From an archaeon (GTDB lineage: Archaea > Asgardarchaeota > Hermodarchaeia > Hermodarchaeales > Hermodarchaeaceae): a DNA stretch of 35,779 bases. Below, one piece after another: positions 7,725-16,295 of this stretch. How positions within the stretch are numbered: the first letter of the stretch is position 1; each line of letters opens with the position of its first letter. The notes under the pieces were generated by a model. The model was not told where the DNA came from. It searched no databases and saw only the letters and a list, made by a program, of their open reading frames with translations. Both the position numbers and the translations under genes were made by a program. The stretch covers positions 1 through 35,779 of the forward strand of contig JABXGS010000087.1 in the NCBI GenBank assembly GCA_016550425.1, given 5' to 3'.

Positions 7725-9107
7725 ATGGAAAGACGATATGACAATGTCGTCATGATCAAAGCTGCCAGTAGTCGATTTCCTCGATGGCTTACCGCCGTTT
7801 TCATGTTTGTCATTACTTTCGTACTCACCACTTTGACCTATTTTATTGATATTGTGGCGGCTCTATACTATTATATTACCATCCTCGCTGTGCTATGCCT
7901 TTGGCTATATGTTGATCGGCAACCACCTGAAGGTTTAGGGTTTCGTTTTGAACATCGTTGGTGGCTACAGATAACCCTTGGTATCTTCCTTGCGGGGATT
8001 GTGCTAGGACTTATCATCTGGTTCGAGACGCTAGTAGGTTGGGTGGCACTCACTCCGAGTTTTCTTAGTCAACCACTAGGTCTCGTAATTGGCTTTTTCG
8101 CAGTCTATGCGGTGAATCAGGCAGTAATCACTACTAGCGAAGAACTTGTGAGTCGAGGATATATCCAACAAAACCTTGGAACCAGTTTATCAATCCCGGC
8201 TACGATTTTTATTTCTGCATTCATGTTTGCACTTTTTCATATACCAGCAATTATCTATCTAATGTTGACACCGATATTTGCCATAATCATGTTTTGTAAT
8301 GTCTTTTTAGGCGGAGTCGTGTTAGGTTTAGCTTTTGCCCGGACCCAAAATCTCTGGTTATCTATTGGGCTCCATTTTGGTTGGAACACCATGTTATATC
8401 ATATTGTAGGAATTCGGGGAGATGGAGTGTTTCAATATCAAAGCCTAGCTTCAGAGATATTCACTGGAGGAACTACAGGTCCTGAAGCAGGGATATTAGG
8501 TACTATTGGTTTCCTTTTTCTCATCATCATTATTTGGATTTGTACAAAAGAAGTTGATGGCCAACTCTTACGTACTTTTGAGCCGAAACCGCTTCTGATG
8601 TTTGCGGCTGGCTTCCTCGTCATTCTAATTCCTGTGGTATTAGGTCTGCTCTTAGCTGGCATGTGGATCTTTCTTATTATCTGGATTGTATATGCGATTT
8701 TCTTTCTTCAGATATGGGAAAACCGAATTCTTTGTAGTCATTGCCCCTATTATGGTTCGGAGGGCCGAACTCTACGATGCCATGCAAATTATGGATTATA
8801 CAAACTGTGGAAATATAATCCAGCTCCAATGAGTCGATTGGAGCAGGCACAAATGGTAGTTGGGGTTGCAATCATGCTTGGGTTCCCCTTTCCATTCTTG
8901 TTTTGGGGTCAACAGTGGCTTTACCTAATATTTGCATCCTTTGGAGCAATTGTTCTTGGAGCGATTCTCTTTGGATGGTTATGTCTGCGGTGTGTGAATT
9001 TTTCTTGCCCTTTTAATCGCGTGCCCAAGAAGGAGATTTATGCCTTTTTGAAGGAACATCCTGAGATGAGAAAAGCCTGGAGGAGAAAGCGTTACAAAGG
9101 AACATGA
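7725..9107 (+). CDS. CPBP-family intramembrane metalloprotease with C-terminal Cys-rich membrane extension
   Basis: A 460-residue membrane protein. Residues about 20-230 form a CPBP/Abi domain with the three signature motifs: E139-E140 with R144 (EELVSR), H172 in FALFH, and H217 with N221 in HFGWN. Such proteins are related to Rce1 CAAX proteases and bacterial Abi proteins. The second half is extra: helices at about 260-275, 290-330, 378-420, and between and after them two cysteine groups (C337, C340, C352 and C420, C423, C428) suggestive of a metal site on one membrane face. The tail is highly basic (KAWRRKRYKGT). The start is uncertain: ATG at 7725 or ATG at 7752; neither has a Shine-Dalgarno sequence. 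It ends 11 nt before the convergent flavoprotein gene. Confidence 0.87.
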   Translation: MERRYDNVVMIKAASSRFPRWLTAVFMFVITFVLTTLTYFIDIVAALYYYITILAVLCLWLYVDRQPPEGLGFRFEHRWWLQITLGIFLAGIVLGLIIWFETLVGWVALTPSFLSQPLGLVIGFFAVYAVNQAVITTSEELVSRGYIQQNLGTSLSIPATIFISAFMFALFHIPAIIYLMLTPIFAIIMFCNVFLGGVVLGLAFARTQNLWLSIGLHFGWNTMLYHIVGIRGDGVFQYQSLASEIFTGGTTGPEAGILGTIGFLFLIIIIWICTKEVDGQLLRTFEPKPLLMFAAGFLVILIPVVLGLLLAGMWIFLIIWIVYAIFFLQIWENRILCSHCPYYGSEGRTLRCHANYGLYKLWKYNPAPMSRLEQAQMVVGVAIMLGFPFPFLFWGQQWLYLIFASFGAIVLGAILFGWLCLRCVNFSCPFNRVPKKEIYAFLKEHPEMRKAWRRKRYKGT

Positions 9108-9118
9108 ACCGAAATTGG

Positions 9119-9745
9119 TTACTTCTCCTTATTTAATTTCAGGGCAAGTTTGGCAACGCGCGCTCCAACGAGTTGGCTATTCCGAATGGCGATTTCATCT
9201 TTAGGTGTTCCACGCCATGTGAAGCCTTCACTTTGGAGCCCGGTCATTCCAGCCCATGCTTCCTTTACTGGATCACCGACTCCCCCGGCTACAATCATTC
9301 CTTGCCCGAGTGCATAATTGATTATGGTAATTGCTGTGGTTTCTTGCCCTCCGTGCCTAAGACCTGCTGCAACAATAACGCCAACAATTTTATCGCGAAG
9401 GCGATGATCGAGCATTTTTCTTGTTCGTGAGCGGTCGATGAGGTTCTTAAGAAGACCTGGGACGGTGGAGAAGTACGATGGACTAGCAAAAATAATGCCA
9501 TGGGCTGCTTCCATTTTATCGAGAACCTTCGGAACATCATCCTTGACATCCTCTGGACACGACCTTTGCCGAACGCAATTATCACAGCCAGTACAAGGTA
9601 GGATGTTATGATCTGCAAGGCGGAGTAGTTCGGTATTAACTTTGCCAACAGATTGGGCAGCTTCCAGCGATTTTGTTAACAGAAATTCCGAGCTGGATTT
9701 TTCTTTCTTTGGTGAGCCACAAATTCCCAAGACAGTGATTGTCAT
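9119..9745 (-). CDS. NADPH-dependent FMN reductase / iron-sulfur flavoprotein
   Basis: A 208-residue flavodoxin-fold protein. The FMN phosphate loop appears as GSPKKEKSSSEFLL near residues 9-22, and the second FMN-contacting loop as SPSYFSTVPGLLKNLIDR around 86-103. A compact CTGCDNCVRQRSCPED at about 50-65 supplies four cysteines, the pattern of archaeal iron-sulfur flavoproteins that bind a [4Fe-4S] cluster and shuttle electrons from ferredoxin. The start is taken as the ATG at 9745 (MTITVLGICG), because the fold begins there and a TATA-like element sits about 26 nt upstream, which would make the mRNA leaderless. An in-frame ATG at 9763 would add six residues. Confidence 0.9.
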   Translation of the reverse strand: MTITVLGICGSPKKEKSSSEFLLTKSLEAAQSVGKVNTELLRLADHNILPCTGCDNCVRQRSCPEDVKDDVPKVLDKMEAAHGIIFASPSYFSTVPGLLKNLIDRSRTRKMLDHRLRDKIVGVIVAAGLRHGGQETTAITIINYALGQGMIVAGGVGDPVKEAWAGMTGLQSEGFTWRGTPKDEIAIRNSQLVGARVAKLALKLNKEK

Positions 9746-9766
9746 AATAAGATGCTTCAGCATTGG

Positions 9767-9775
9767 TTATTATAA
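9767..9775 (-). promoter_or_regulatory. TATA-like element for the flavoprotein gene
   Basis: The minus strand reads TTATAATAA here, centred about 26 nt upstream of the ATG at 9745, the normal distance from an archaeal TATA box to the transcription start. This supports a leaderless transcript beginning at the start codon. Confidence 0.45.
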
Positions 9776-9833
9776 TCCTTTACGGATTTCCCCAATATAA
9801 TTCCTTGACCCTCTCAATGATAAGACAGCGAAA

Positions 9834-10475
9834 TCAACGTCGTTTTGATCCTTGAAGGCTTTGCTCAATGCGGTGAAGACCACTAGGAGTATTCACATTA
9901 GTGAATGTGAGAAGTTTGCTGTCAAATCTTTGAAGGGCAGTAGTTGAAAGGTATATCACACGCCCGATATTATCAATCAGACATTGCATCCGTTTATTTT
10001 GTTCTTCAAGACACGTAGATGCCACTTCTTGGGCGATTTCTGTTGCATAAACTGAGTGGAGCGGTTCGACCCAGCCATTAGGCCAGCGTGGAACAGCGGC
10101 ATGATGGTTTTCGACCATACTCCAAAGAATCTCAAAAAACATTTCATGGATTAACGGAGAATCGCAAGGGAGTAATTGGGTATATGGGCTCTTAGCGTGT
10201 TGAAAGGCGGTTAAAGCCCCAGCTAGAGGGCAGCGGATATCAGTCTTGATGTCTGTGAAGATTTGTTCTTCAGAGTAATGTGCAGAGAATAATTCACGAT
10301 CCTCTATTGAATGGACGATTATGAGTATTTCATTTGCATAAGCTTCACAGGCATCCACCACATGTAAGAAAAGAGGTTTGCCTGCGACTATTGCAAGGGC
10401 TTTAGAGGGTTTGAAACGGTTACTTTGTCCACCGGCTAAGATCGCGACAGTAACTGGTTGCACTGCTAAATCCAC
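9834..10475 (-). CDS. mobA: Molybdenum cofactor guanylyltransferase (MobA-like)
   Basis: A 213-residue nucleotidyltransferase of the MobA family. It has the N-terminal VAILAGGQSNRFKPSKAL signature (GG, R and K for nucleotide binding), a DIRCPLAGALTAF strand-helix, the metal-binding LLPCDSPLI, and VEPLHSVYATEI, a strong match to the conserved PL-x-x-x-Y region. MobA adds GMP to molybdopterin, giving the dinucleotide form bound by enzymes such as the formylmethanofuran dehydrogenase encoded at 21091-26346. A stop codon lies directly upstream of GTG 10475, and there is no ATG before the conserved core, so GTG at 10475 or at 10463 must start the protein. Confidence 0.9.
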   Translation of the reverse strand: MDLAVQPVTVAILAGGQSNRFKPSKALAIVAGKPLFLHVVDACEAYANEILIIVHSIEDRELFSAHYSEEQIFTDIKTDIRCPLAGALTAFQHAKSPYTQLLPCDSPLIHEMFFEILWSMVENHHAAVPRWPNGWVEPLHSVYATEIAQEVASTCLEEQNKRMQCLIDNIGRVIYLSTTALQRFDSKLLTFTNVNTPSGLHRIEQSLQGSKRR

Positions 10476-10854
10476 TCAACAACAAGCTGTTCATCCTTAT
10501 GCGGCATCAGAAGTGAATAGAACTAAAAAGGTATTGATAAGCCGATTCATAAACCAAAAAACAGGGATAGTGTTGAAGGTATGGAATGTGGTCTCCCCTC
10601 CAACAACAAATTAATATTCACCCTAGAACCTAAAAGGGGCAAAAAGAAGGTTTTAAAACACCAAATTCTTCGAATAACTTTAATTTTTTATATATTTTGA
10701 GGATAAAAACTGTAATAGCAGCCTAAAACCCTAAAAAACCTTTCTAAGACTTTTAAATAGGATTCTAAGTTTGAACTCATAGAAAATATAATAGCAGAAT
10801 AGCACTTTATTACATAAAAGTCGCCTATAAACCAATACACCAGGGATATGCAGT
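10476..10854 (+). promoter_or_regulatory. 379-nt AT-rich intergenic region with TATA box for the first regulator gene
   Basis: No gene is seen here. A good TATA box (CTATAAAC, 10825-10832) lies 26 nt before the ATG at 10855, suggesting a leaderless mRNA. Upstream is a second TATA-like TTTAAATAGG near 10751-10760. The word TAATAGCAG occurs at 10713-10721 and 10789-10797, followed by AATAGCAC at 10798-10805, giving three copies of AATAGCA that could be operator half-sites, for instance for self-control by the downstream regulators. Confidence 0.5.
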
Positions 10855-12243
10855 ATGTCTAAAGAAGCCTTTGACAAACTAGAGAACCGAATCCTCTCAC
10901 GTTTAGATCCACAGGATCGACGCGATGTGCGGAGCTTACTCCGGAATGTTACACTCTTTATTAGACGAATTGAGAGGACACACCTTAGTGAAGGAGAAAA
11001 GAACTACCCGAGTCATCCACTTTTCTCTCACAGAGACCAAAAAGGAGGGCAAAATACAGCAGAAACCTTGCGTTATCGTTTACAATTTGTTGACCGATTT
11101 CACATTGATAAGAAGCAATACATCATCGATGTGTTGACCCAAAACGTACCCATGGGAGGTAAAAAACAATTATCAACCCGTAAAGCGCAAATCCTTTGGC
11201 AATTATTTCAAGATCCAATCATACCAAAATACCAAATTGCGAAGAAAATAGGTACGACACCTCGCACAGTTTCGAAGGATTTAACGGAACTGGAACAGGA
11301 TTATGCACTGCGCGTTTTCACGAATATTGATCCACATAAATTCCATTTAACCATGCGCATCATAATGTTTGAGACTTACTCCTTTAATCATACTAAGAAG
11401 TTGGAAAAATTTGTATCAAACCATCGTGGGTTTCTACTATACTTTCGACTCGATCAAGACATGCGTCAAGGAACTGTCACTTTTCGTTATCCAGACCAGC
11501 CAAATGGGCATCAAATGTTTGAGAAACGATATAGCTGGCTTAATGATGAATTCTTCAAAGAATCTTATCAGATTCAAGCCCTCGGACTATACCAATCGAT
11601 TTCTTTCGAGATGTATAACCCAACAATACATGCATTCTCAATCGAACCAGAAATAGTGTCACAAGTTCCCTTTGATTACAGTAGGCAGTCCATAGATACT
11701 CTTCCGCAACCTCGTGGATTTGACTTCACCGAGCCTTTTGATTTTGATCAAGCAGATTTTCTGTTATCAGGAATCTTGTATTCATCTGGACCTCTTACAC
11801 ACCCGGAGTACAAACAAAATTTGTTAGCCCGATTTGGAATTAATTACTCGATGAAAACAATCTGGAAAAAACAGCAACGTTTACGAAAGGAGAAAGCGGG
11901 GTATCCGATGATTGAATTACAAATTCCGGGCTTCGATGAAGATATGATGCTAGTTGTATTCTGCACACCTAAAGCTACTTCAGCGATTCGTGCCATCTCT
12001 GCTTTTCTTCCATCAGTGATGTTCATCAATACCAATTCTGGCTGCCTATTGCGGATTCAACGCCCTGTTCACACATCTGCTCTCACAGGTCAACTGATTC
12101 GGAAAATCCATAATCAACAAGGAGTAACTGATGTCAAACTACTTCGCTACAAACAAAGATTACAAACACCATTATTACCTGCGATTGTCGATCGATGGAA
12201 TGCAGCAGAACAAGAATGGCAGCTTGAAGAAGGAGACATTTAG
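10855..12243 (+). CDS. Large putative transcription regulator with two winged-helix/RAM-like halves (copy 1 of 3)
   Basis: A 462-residue soluble protein, homologous along its length to the products at 12262-13695 and 17387-18823. Reading from the N-terminus: an all-helical domain (about 1-105) with NVTLFIRR and the motif HPLFSH...GQNTAETLRYRL; a helix-turn-helix at about 106-150 (YQIAKKIGTTPRTVSKDLTE); an alpha/beta segment at about 155-265 resembling the RAM/ACT domain of Lrp regulators; a second helix-turn-helix at about 305-345; and a second alpha/beta domain at about 360-435 (LVVFCTPKATSAIRAISAF). The tail holds the DRWNAAEQEW motif. I infer a tandem Lrp-like DNA-binding protein, but no named family is recognised. 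The ATG has a TATA box 26 nt upstream. It is the first gene of a pair. Confidence 0.75.
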   Translation: MSKEAFDKLENRILSRLDPQDRRDVRSLLRNVTLFIRRIERTHLSEGEKNYPSHPLFSHRDQKGGQNTAETLRYRLQFVDRFHIDKKQYIIDVLTQNVPMGGKKQLSTRKAQILWQLFQDPIIPKYQIAKKIGTTPRTVSKDLTELEQDYALRVFTNIDPHKFHLTMRIIMFETYSFNHTKKLEKFVSNHRGFLLYFRLDQDMRQGTVTFRYPDQPNGHQMFEKRYSWLNDEFFKESYQIQALGLYQSISFEMYNPTIHAFSIEPEIVSQVPFDYSRQSIDTLPQPRGFDFTEPFDFDQADFLLSGILYSSGPLTHPEYKQNLLARFGINYSMKTIWKKQQRLRKEKAGYPMIELQIPGFDEDMMLVVFCTPKATSAIRAISAFLPSVMFINTNSGCLLRIQRPVHTSALTGQLIRKIHNQQGVTDVKLLRYKQRLQTPLLPAIVDRWNAAEQEWQLEEGDI

Positions 12244-12261
12244 TCTACAAGGAGAGACAAT

Positions 12262-13695
12262 ATGATGACACTAAAACGAATTCAAACTGTAGGAACAAGA
12301 AACTCGCCTTCCATCGACTCAGATTTCATTGAAAATATAATATCGCGTTCTGAACCAGTAGAGGACCGAGATGATCTCCGCCAATTTCTCACAAATGTTC
12401 GTCTCTTCATTAAACGGGTGGATGGATTTGATTTAACCGAAGAAGAAAAAGAATATCCTGCGCATCCCCAGTTCAGCCACCTTACATTTAGAAAAGGAAA
12501 GAATACAGCTGAAGGTCTTAAAGCCCGATTGAGAACTATCGATCGGTATCAGATTACGAACGTTCAGCAAATAATAAACATCATTGCGTCAACAGCCGTC
12601 TCAAGTCAAATGGAAAGCCTTACACTTCGACAGATTCGTCTTATTGAAGAATTGCATAAAAAGCCTTTAGCAGCTCAATATGAACTCGCTGAGAGACTTT
12701 TCACTACATCGCAGGTAATTCGACAGGAGTTGACACAGCTCCGTCAAAATTTCTCTTTGGCCGTTCTCTATGATTTTGACTGTCACAAATTTCGACTAAA
12801 TTCTTATGAGATAGATTTTCGCACTAAATCGCTTGATGCGTCTCAAGAATTGGAAACATATTTTCGGAGAACCCAGCCCACCTTTTTACAGCGCCTTAAT
12901 TTTGACCATAATTATCGTGATGGATTCTTCTATTATTTCATACCAGATCAACCATCAGGGCAAAGAATGTTTGCAGAACGAGTAGAATGGTTGAATTCCA
13001 ATTTTCTTGAAGATTTATCGATATTTCAGGTCCACAGTTTTCAAATTGACATCTCATTCGAAAATTATAATCATTTGACTGGAACATGGATGCTCAACGC
13101 AGATACCTTCTCAGCCGGAATGCTCCAGTTCTTATCACACCAAGAGCGAAGCCAGCTTCCGCCCCGTGGAATGATATTTGGTGACTTTAATCGTTTTGAT
13201 AGGATTGATTTCATCATTGTGTCCACAGCATATGTCTTTGGGAAAAAGCGATATACGGATATTTGTCAGAAAGTGTTAGAACGGCACGGCTACTCATTAT
13301 CTAGAAAAACAATATGGAATCGACTGAAGAAACTGTACCAGATGGGCACGATTTATCCATTGCTTTGGTATGATATTCCTGACTTTGAAGAGTTGGTCAA
13401 GTTTAGTATTATTTGTACTCCAGAGGCAATAGAACCGATTTACCGGCTCATTTCAATACTTCCGTACACCTACTCTTTAAGAACAGATGTAGGCATAACG
13501 TTCACGTTTCAAAGACCCAGTCGTTGTACTTCAATCACCGGATTATTAGTGGAGACATTTGATCAGATTGAAGGCGTTTCCAACATCAAGATAATCCGTT
13601 ATGAACCCACCTTTAGCCCACAATTGTCTACCAAAACGGCAGACCGATGGGATGAAAGCCGCCAACGTTGGTTACCCCAGAAAGGCGACATCTAA
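12262..13695 (+). CDS. Large putative transcription regulator with two winged-helix/RAM-like halves (copy 2 of 3)
   Basis: A 477-residue paralogue of the preceding gene, with the same order of parts. Matching landmarks are NVRLFIKR, HPQFSH...GKNTAEGLKARL, the first helix-turn-helix at about 125-170 (YELAERLFTTSQVIRQELTQ), the conserved FIPDQPSGQRMFAERVEWLN of the first alpha/beta domain, a second helix-turn-helix around 335-370 (SRKTIWNRLKKLYQ), and the C-terminal DRWDESRQRW plus GDI ending. It starts 18 nt after copy 1 with AAGGAGAG about 6 nt before the ATG, so the two are surely one transcript; ATG 12265 is equally possible. Divergence between the copies is high in the recognition helices, so they probably bind different DNA sites or different ligands. 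Confidence 0.75.
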   Translation: MMTLKRIQTVGTRNSPSIDSDFIENIISRSEPVEDRDDLRQFLTNVRLFIKRVDGFDLTEEEKEYPAHPQFSHLTFRKGKNTAEGLKARLRTIDRYQITNVQQIINIIASTAVSSQMESLTLRQIRLIEELHKKPLAAQYELAERLFTTSQVIRQELTQLRQNFSLAVLYDFDCHKFRLNSYEIDFRTKSLDASQELETYFRRTQPTFLQRLNFDHNYRDGFFYYFIPDQPSGQRMFAERVEWLNSNFLEDLSIFQVHSFQIDISFENYNHLTGTWMLNADTFSAGMLQFLSHQERSQLPPRGMIFGDFNRFDRIDFIIVSTAYVFGKKRYTDICQKVLERHGYSLSRKTIWNRLKKLYQMGTIYPLLWYDIPDFEELVKFSIICTPEAIEPIYRLISILPYTYSLRTDVGITFTFQRPSRCTSITGLLVETFDQIEGVSNIKIIRYEPTFSPQLSTKTADRWDESRQRWLPQKGDI

Positions 13696-13704
13696 TTGAA
13701 GAGC

Positions 13705-14604
13705 TCATTTTGATTTGGAGTGGATTATTTTGAAAAAGTGGTCGACTAATTCATTAGCCACATTGATATCAGTGACTTGCTGCAACCCTTGCCATCCACT
13801 GCTGCTGTTAACTTCTGTAACAACTAATCCTTGTTCTGTTTCTAAGATGTCAACACCTGTATATTCAAGTCCAATTGTTTTTGCGCATTTTACTGCTAGA
13901 TTGGCTAATTCGGATGTAAGAGGGTAAGGATGTGGTTCTGCCCCTTGTCTGATTGTAGTTTTCCAAGTATCTCCGATCCGAGTCATAGCAGCGATAGCTC
14001 TGTTTCCAATTACAAAGACCCGGATATCGCGATTTCCATGTTCGAGATATTCTTGAATATACATAACGTAGCGACTTGCCTCCAGTGAACGAAATACACG
14101 CCTGGCAATCTCATGGTCACTGACTCGAGTCATGCCCACTCCACCTGACCCGAACAGAGGTTTCACCACGACATCTTTGTAACGTCGAAAAGCGCGAAGA
14201 CCATCTCGGGTATATTGTGTCACTGTTGTCCGTGGGACAGGTATTCCAGCTAATTCTAATAGCCTTAGAGTATAGTATTTGTCTACTGCTTTTTCAACGG
14301 CCTGAGGACGATTCATAAAAGGAATACCAAGTCGCTCAAGGCAGTGAAGAGTATCCATTCGTAAAATAACCTGTTCCAATGAGCCACCAGGAACTGCACG
14401 CGTAAATACTCCTTCCAAAGTGGTCAAATCTTCTTTTTTGAATTGAACACGCGGTCGTTTACCACCTACGCGGACAACTGTTTCTATAATGTTGAAAACG
14501 ACACAGTCGGTATCTCGGCGCTCAATTTCATCCACAACCCGACTTGTCTCCCAGCCCTCCGGTTCAGCTGAAGCGACTCCAACTCGTTTGATTTTTTTCG
14601 CCAT
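13705..14604 (-). CDS. RimK-like ATP-grasp ligase, probably glutamate ligase of F420 or tetrahydromethanopterin tail
   Basis: A 299-residue ATP-grasp enzyme. The ATP-binding region shows VVVKPLFGSGGVGMTRV at about 147-163, a YIQEYLEHGNRDIRVFVIG strand, and the metal-ligand end GVDILETEQGLVVTEVNSS followed by GWQGLQ. This pattern fits RimK relatives, including CofF (adds alpha-glutamate to F420) and MptN (adds it to tetrahydromethanopterin). It follows cofE by 6 nt on the same strand, so a role in trimming or capping the F420 polyglutamate tail is likely; CofF is favoured by context, MptN cannot be excluded, and the gene symbol is therefore left blank. The ATG at 14604 overlaps nothing; the gene ends 9 nt from the convergent regulator copy 2. 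Confidence 0.85.
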   Translation of the reverse strand: MAKKIKRVGVASAEPEGWETSRVVDEIERRDTDCVVFNIIETVVRVGGKRPRVQFKKEDLTTLEGVFTRAVPGGSLEQVILRMDTLHCLERLGIPFMNRPQAVEKAVDKYYTLRLLELAGIPVPRTTVTQYTRDGLRAFRRYKDVVVKPLFGSGGVGMTRVSDHEIARRVFRSLEASRYVMYIQEYLEHGNRDIRVFVIGNRAIAAMTRIGDTWKTTIRQGAEPHPYPLTSELANLAVKCAKTIGLEYTGVDILETEQGLVVTEVNSSSGWQGLQQVTDINVANELVDHFFKIIHSKSK

Positions 14605-14610
14605 TCTATT

Positions 14611-15393
14611 TCACCGACGAAAGAGGTCCCTTTCTGCTTCTCGAACAAGCATTCTTGCAGAGCCCCTACCTTTTTCATAGGAGTATCCACGAATCACAAT
14701 AACTGCGTTTCCTTCATCAGCTTCACCCATCAATAATTCAGCAGCGGATGCGAGTTCATCAGCGATTGCGATTTTGGTTGTGCGTAACTCATACCCAAAG
14801 AGGTCGGTCAACCCGATGTAATTTTTTATTGGTATAAACCCAGCAATGCCGATGGCGATATTAATCGCGCCTTCACGAAAGGGACGACCATGTGTATCGG
14901 AAATAATAATCGCAATCTCAATGCCCAATTGTGTTTTGATAGAATTTCTTATTTCATTCGCTGAACGATCTGGATCCTCGGGAAGTAATGTTACACATTC
15001 GTCTTCCGGAACATTTGAAGAATCGACACCAGCATTCGCACAAACATAACCATGTGGGGTTTCTACGATGAGATGACCTTGCTCAGCTCGCACAACCCTT
15101 TCTGAGGCTTGGAGGATAACTTCGACAAGTTCAGGTCGTTTATTCAGCTTATTTGCTATTTCAATAGCCTGAGTGGAGGGGGTAACCGTTGACAGTTTAA
15201 TGATACGTCCCTCGGCGCGAGAAATGACAGTTTGGGCGATGATTAAGATATCACCATTTTGTAGCGAGAATCCACTTTTTCGACTTGCATCGCAAATCTG
15301 AACCCCGACATCATCGCCTTCTTTAATGATGGCTAAGCCGGGTAAGGAATGAACTGAATACGATGAGGAAATACCAGTGCTAGGTGAAGGCAT
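14611..15393 (-). CDS. cofE: Coenzyme F420-0:L-glutamate ligase
   Basis: A 260-residue CofE (FbiB N-terminal type) protein. It has GDILIIAQTVISRAEGRI near residue 46, ASERVVR before LIVETPHGYVCANAGVD, the diagnostic LPEDPDRSANEIR and IISDTHGRPFREGAINIAIG blocks, and the C-terminal ADELASAAELLMGEADEG. The enzyme adds glutamates to F420-0 using GTP and a divalent metal. It is the first gene of a two-gene unit with the ATP-grasp ligase. No Shine-Dalgarno sequence precedes the ATG at 15393; a CTTAAG element at 15425-15430 could serve as TATA box for a near-leaderless transcript. F420 synthesis fits the formylmethanofuran dehydrogenase genes in this window. Confidence 0.95.
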   Translation of the reverse strand: MPSPSTGISSSYSVHSLPGLAIIKEGDDVGVQICDASRKSGFSLQNGDILIIAQTVISRAEGRIIKLSTVTPSTQAIEIANKLNKRPELVEVILQASERVVRAEQGHLIVETPHGYVCANAGVDSSNVPEDECVTLLPEDPDRSANEIRNSIKTQLGIEIAIIISDTHGRPFREGAINIAIGIAGFIPIKNYIGLTDLFGYELRTTKIAIADELASAAELLMGEADEGNAVIVIRGYSYEKGRGSARMLVREAERDLFRR

Positions 15394-15468
15394 AATCAGG
15401 TCGTTCGGGACTCCGTTCTTCCCGCTTAAGAGTTTGCCGACGTCAAGGACGAATACTGAAGGAAACCT

Positions 15469-15474
15469 ATAAAG
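15469..15474 (+). promoter_or_regulatory. TATA box for the gelsolin-domain gene
   Basis: TATAAA, preceded by AACC, lies 70 nt before the ATG at 15544. Transcription should begin near 15497, leaving a leader of about 47 nt without an obvious Shine-Dalgarno sequence. Confidence 0.45.
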
Positions 15475-15543
15475 ACGAGAACCACTGCTGCAATCTTATC
15501 AGTGCATTACTGATTTCAGTGGAATACCTCGAGTGTGTAGCAT

Positions 15544-16152
15544 ATGGGCGATAAAATCATCAAATATCATGTCCAAAAAGACCAGTTGGTCCGAGTTCCC
15601 TCAGATTACCTGAGTGAGTTCGCTACGGGCGATGTGTACCTGGTTGACACGGGAAGTGTCATTTATTCATGGATTGGAAAAAAAGCCACTCCAGATGAAC
15701 GTTTCATCGGAGCTATCACATCCGTATGGAAAGACCAAGATAGGAAGGGAGCAGCAAAGTTAGTCACGATTAGCGAAGGTAAGGAACCCAAAGAATTCTT
15801 GAAACTCTTCAAAGACAAAATCACGATTACAGAACAAGACACCGAAGGAATTCTAAAACGTGTAGCCCTCAAACACCACGAATTCAAGCTGTTTCGTGTC
15901 CATATCGAAGACGATTTGAATTTGTATTATGAAGTCGACTGCTCGAAAGAATCCCTCGCGTCGGATGATGTCTTCCTTTTAGATACCTATAATGAAATCT
16001 ATATCTGGCGTGGTCAAAAATCCACAGCATTTGAACGATGGGAAGCGATGAACATCGCCGAAGGTTACGATGCACAACGCACAAGTCGTCAAGAAATCAT
16101 TATTGTCGAAGAAGGCGAAGAGCCAGAAGACTTCTTAGAAATTCTCGATTAA
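15544..16152 (+). CDS. Two-domain gelsolin-like protein (Asgard 2DGel type)
   Basis: A 202-residue soluble protein made of two gelsolin-homology domains. Domain 1 (about 5-97) has GDVYLVDTGSVIYSWIGKKATPDER and ends with ISEGKEPKEFLKLF; domain 2 (about 112-202) has DDVFLLDTYNEIYIWRGQKST, the EAMNIAE helix, and EEGEEPEDFLEIL. The paired D-V-x-L-x-D...I-Y-x-W-x-G core and the G-x-E-P-x-x-F-L end are classical gelsolin signatures. Two-domain gelsolins of Thorarchaeota are known to bind actin and regulate filaments with calcium, so a cytoskeletal role is likely, though no actin gene is in the window. There is no signal peptide or membrane segment. It stands alone on its strand between cofE and two convergent small unknown genes. 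Confidence 0.93.
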   Translation: MGDKIIKYHVQKDQLVRVPSDYLSEFATGDVYLVDTGSVIYSWIGKKATPDERFIGAITSVWKDQDRKGAAKLVTISEGKEPKEFLKLFKDKITITEQDTEGILKRVALKHHEFKLFRVHIEDDLNLYYEVDCSKESLASDDVFLLDTYNEIYIWRGQKSTAFERWEAMNIAEGYDAQRTSRQEIIIVEEGEEPEDFLEILD

Positions 16153-16182
16153 TTTCTCAGAAACAACAATGGTGTGGAGGTA

Positions 16183-16248
16183 ACCAAGAAAGGGGAAGAA
16201 ACCCTATCTTTTAGTAATAATACAGTAGGCCCCAGAGCCCTTCTTGGT
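16183..16248. repeat. Inverted repeat 1 in the gelsolin/small-gene convergent gap
   Basis: ACCAAGAAAGGG (16183-16194) faces CCCTTCTTGGT (16238-16248), an 11-bp stem with one bulged A and a 43-nt loop. It begins 31 nt after the gelsolin stop and may be part of its 3' untranslated region. Confidence 0.5.
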
Positions 16249-16295
16249 CAATTTCCCACTGGTCATTTTCGCTTTTTCCCGACGCAGCCCATGTA

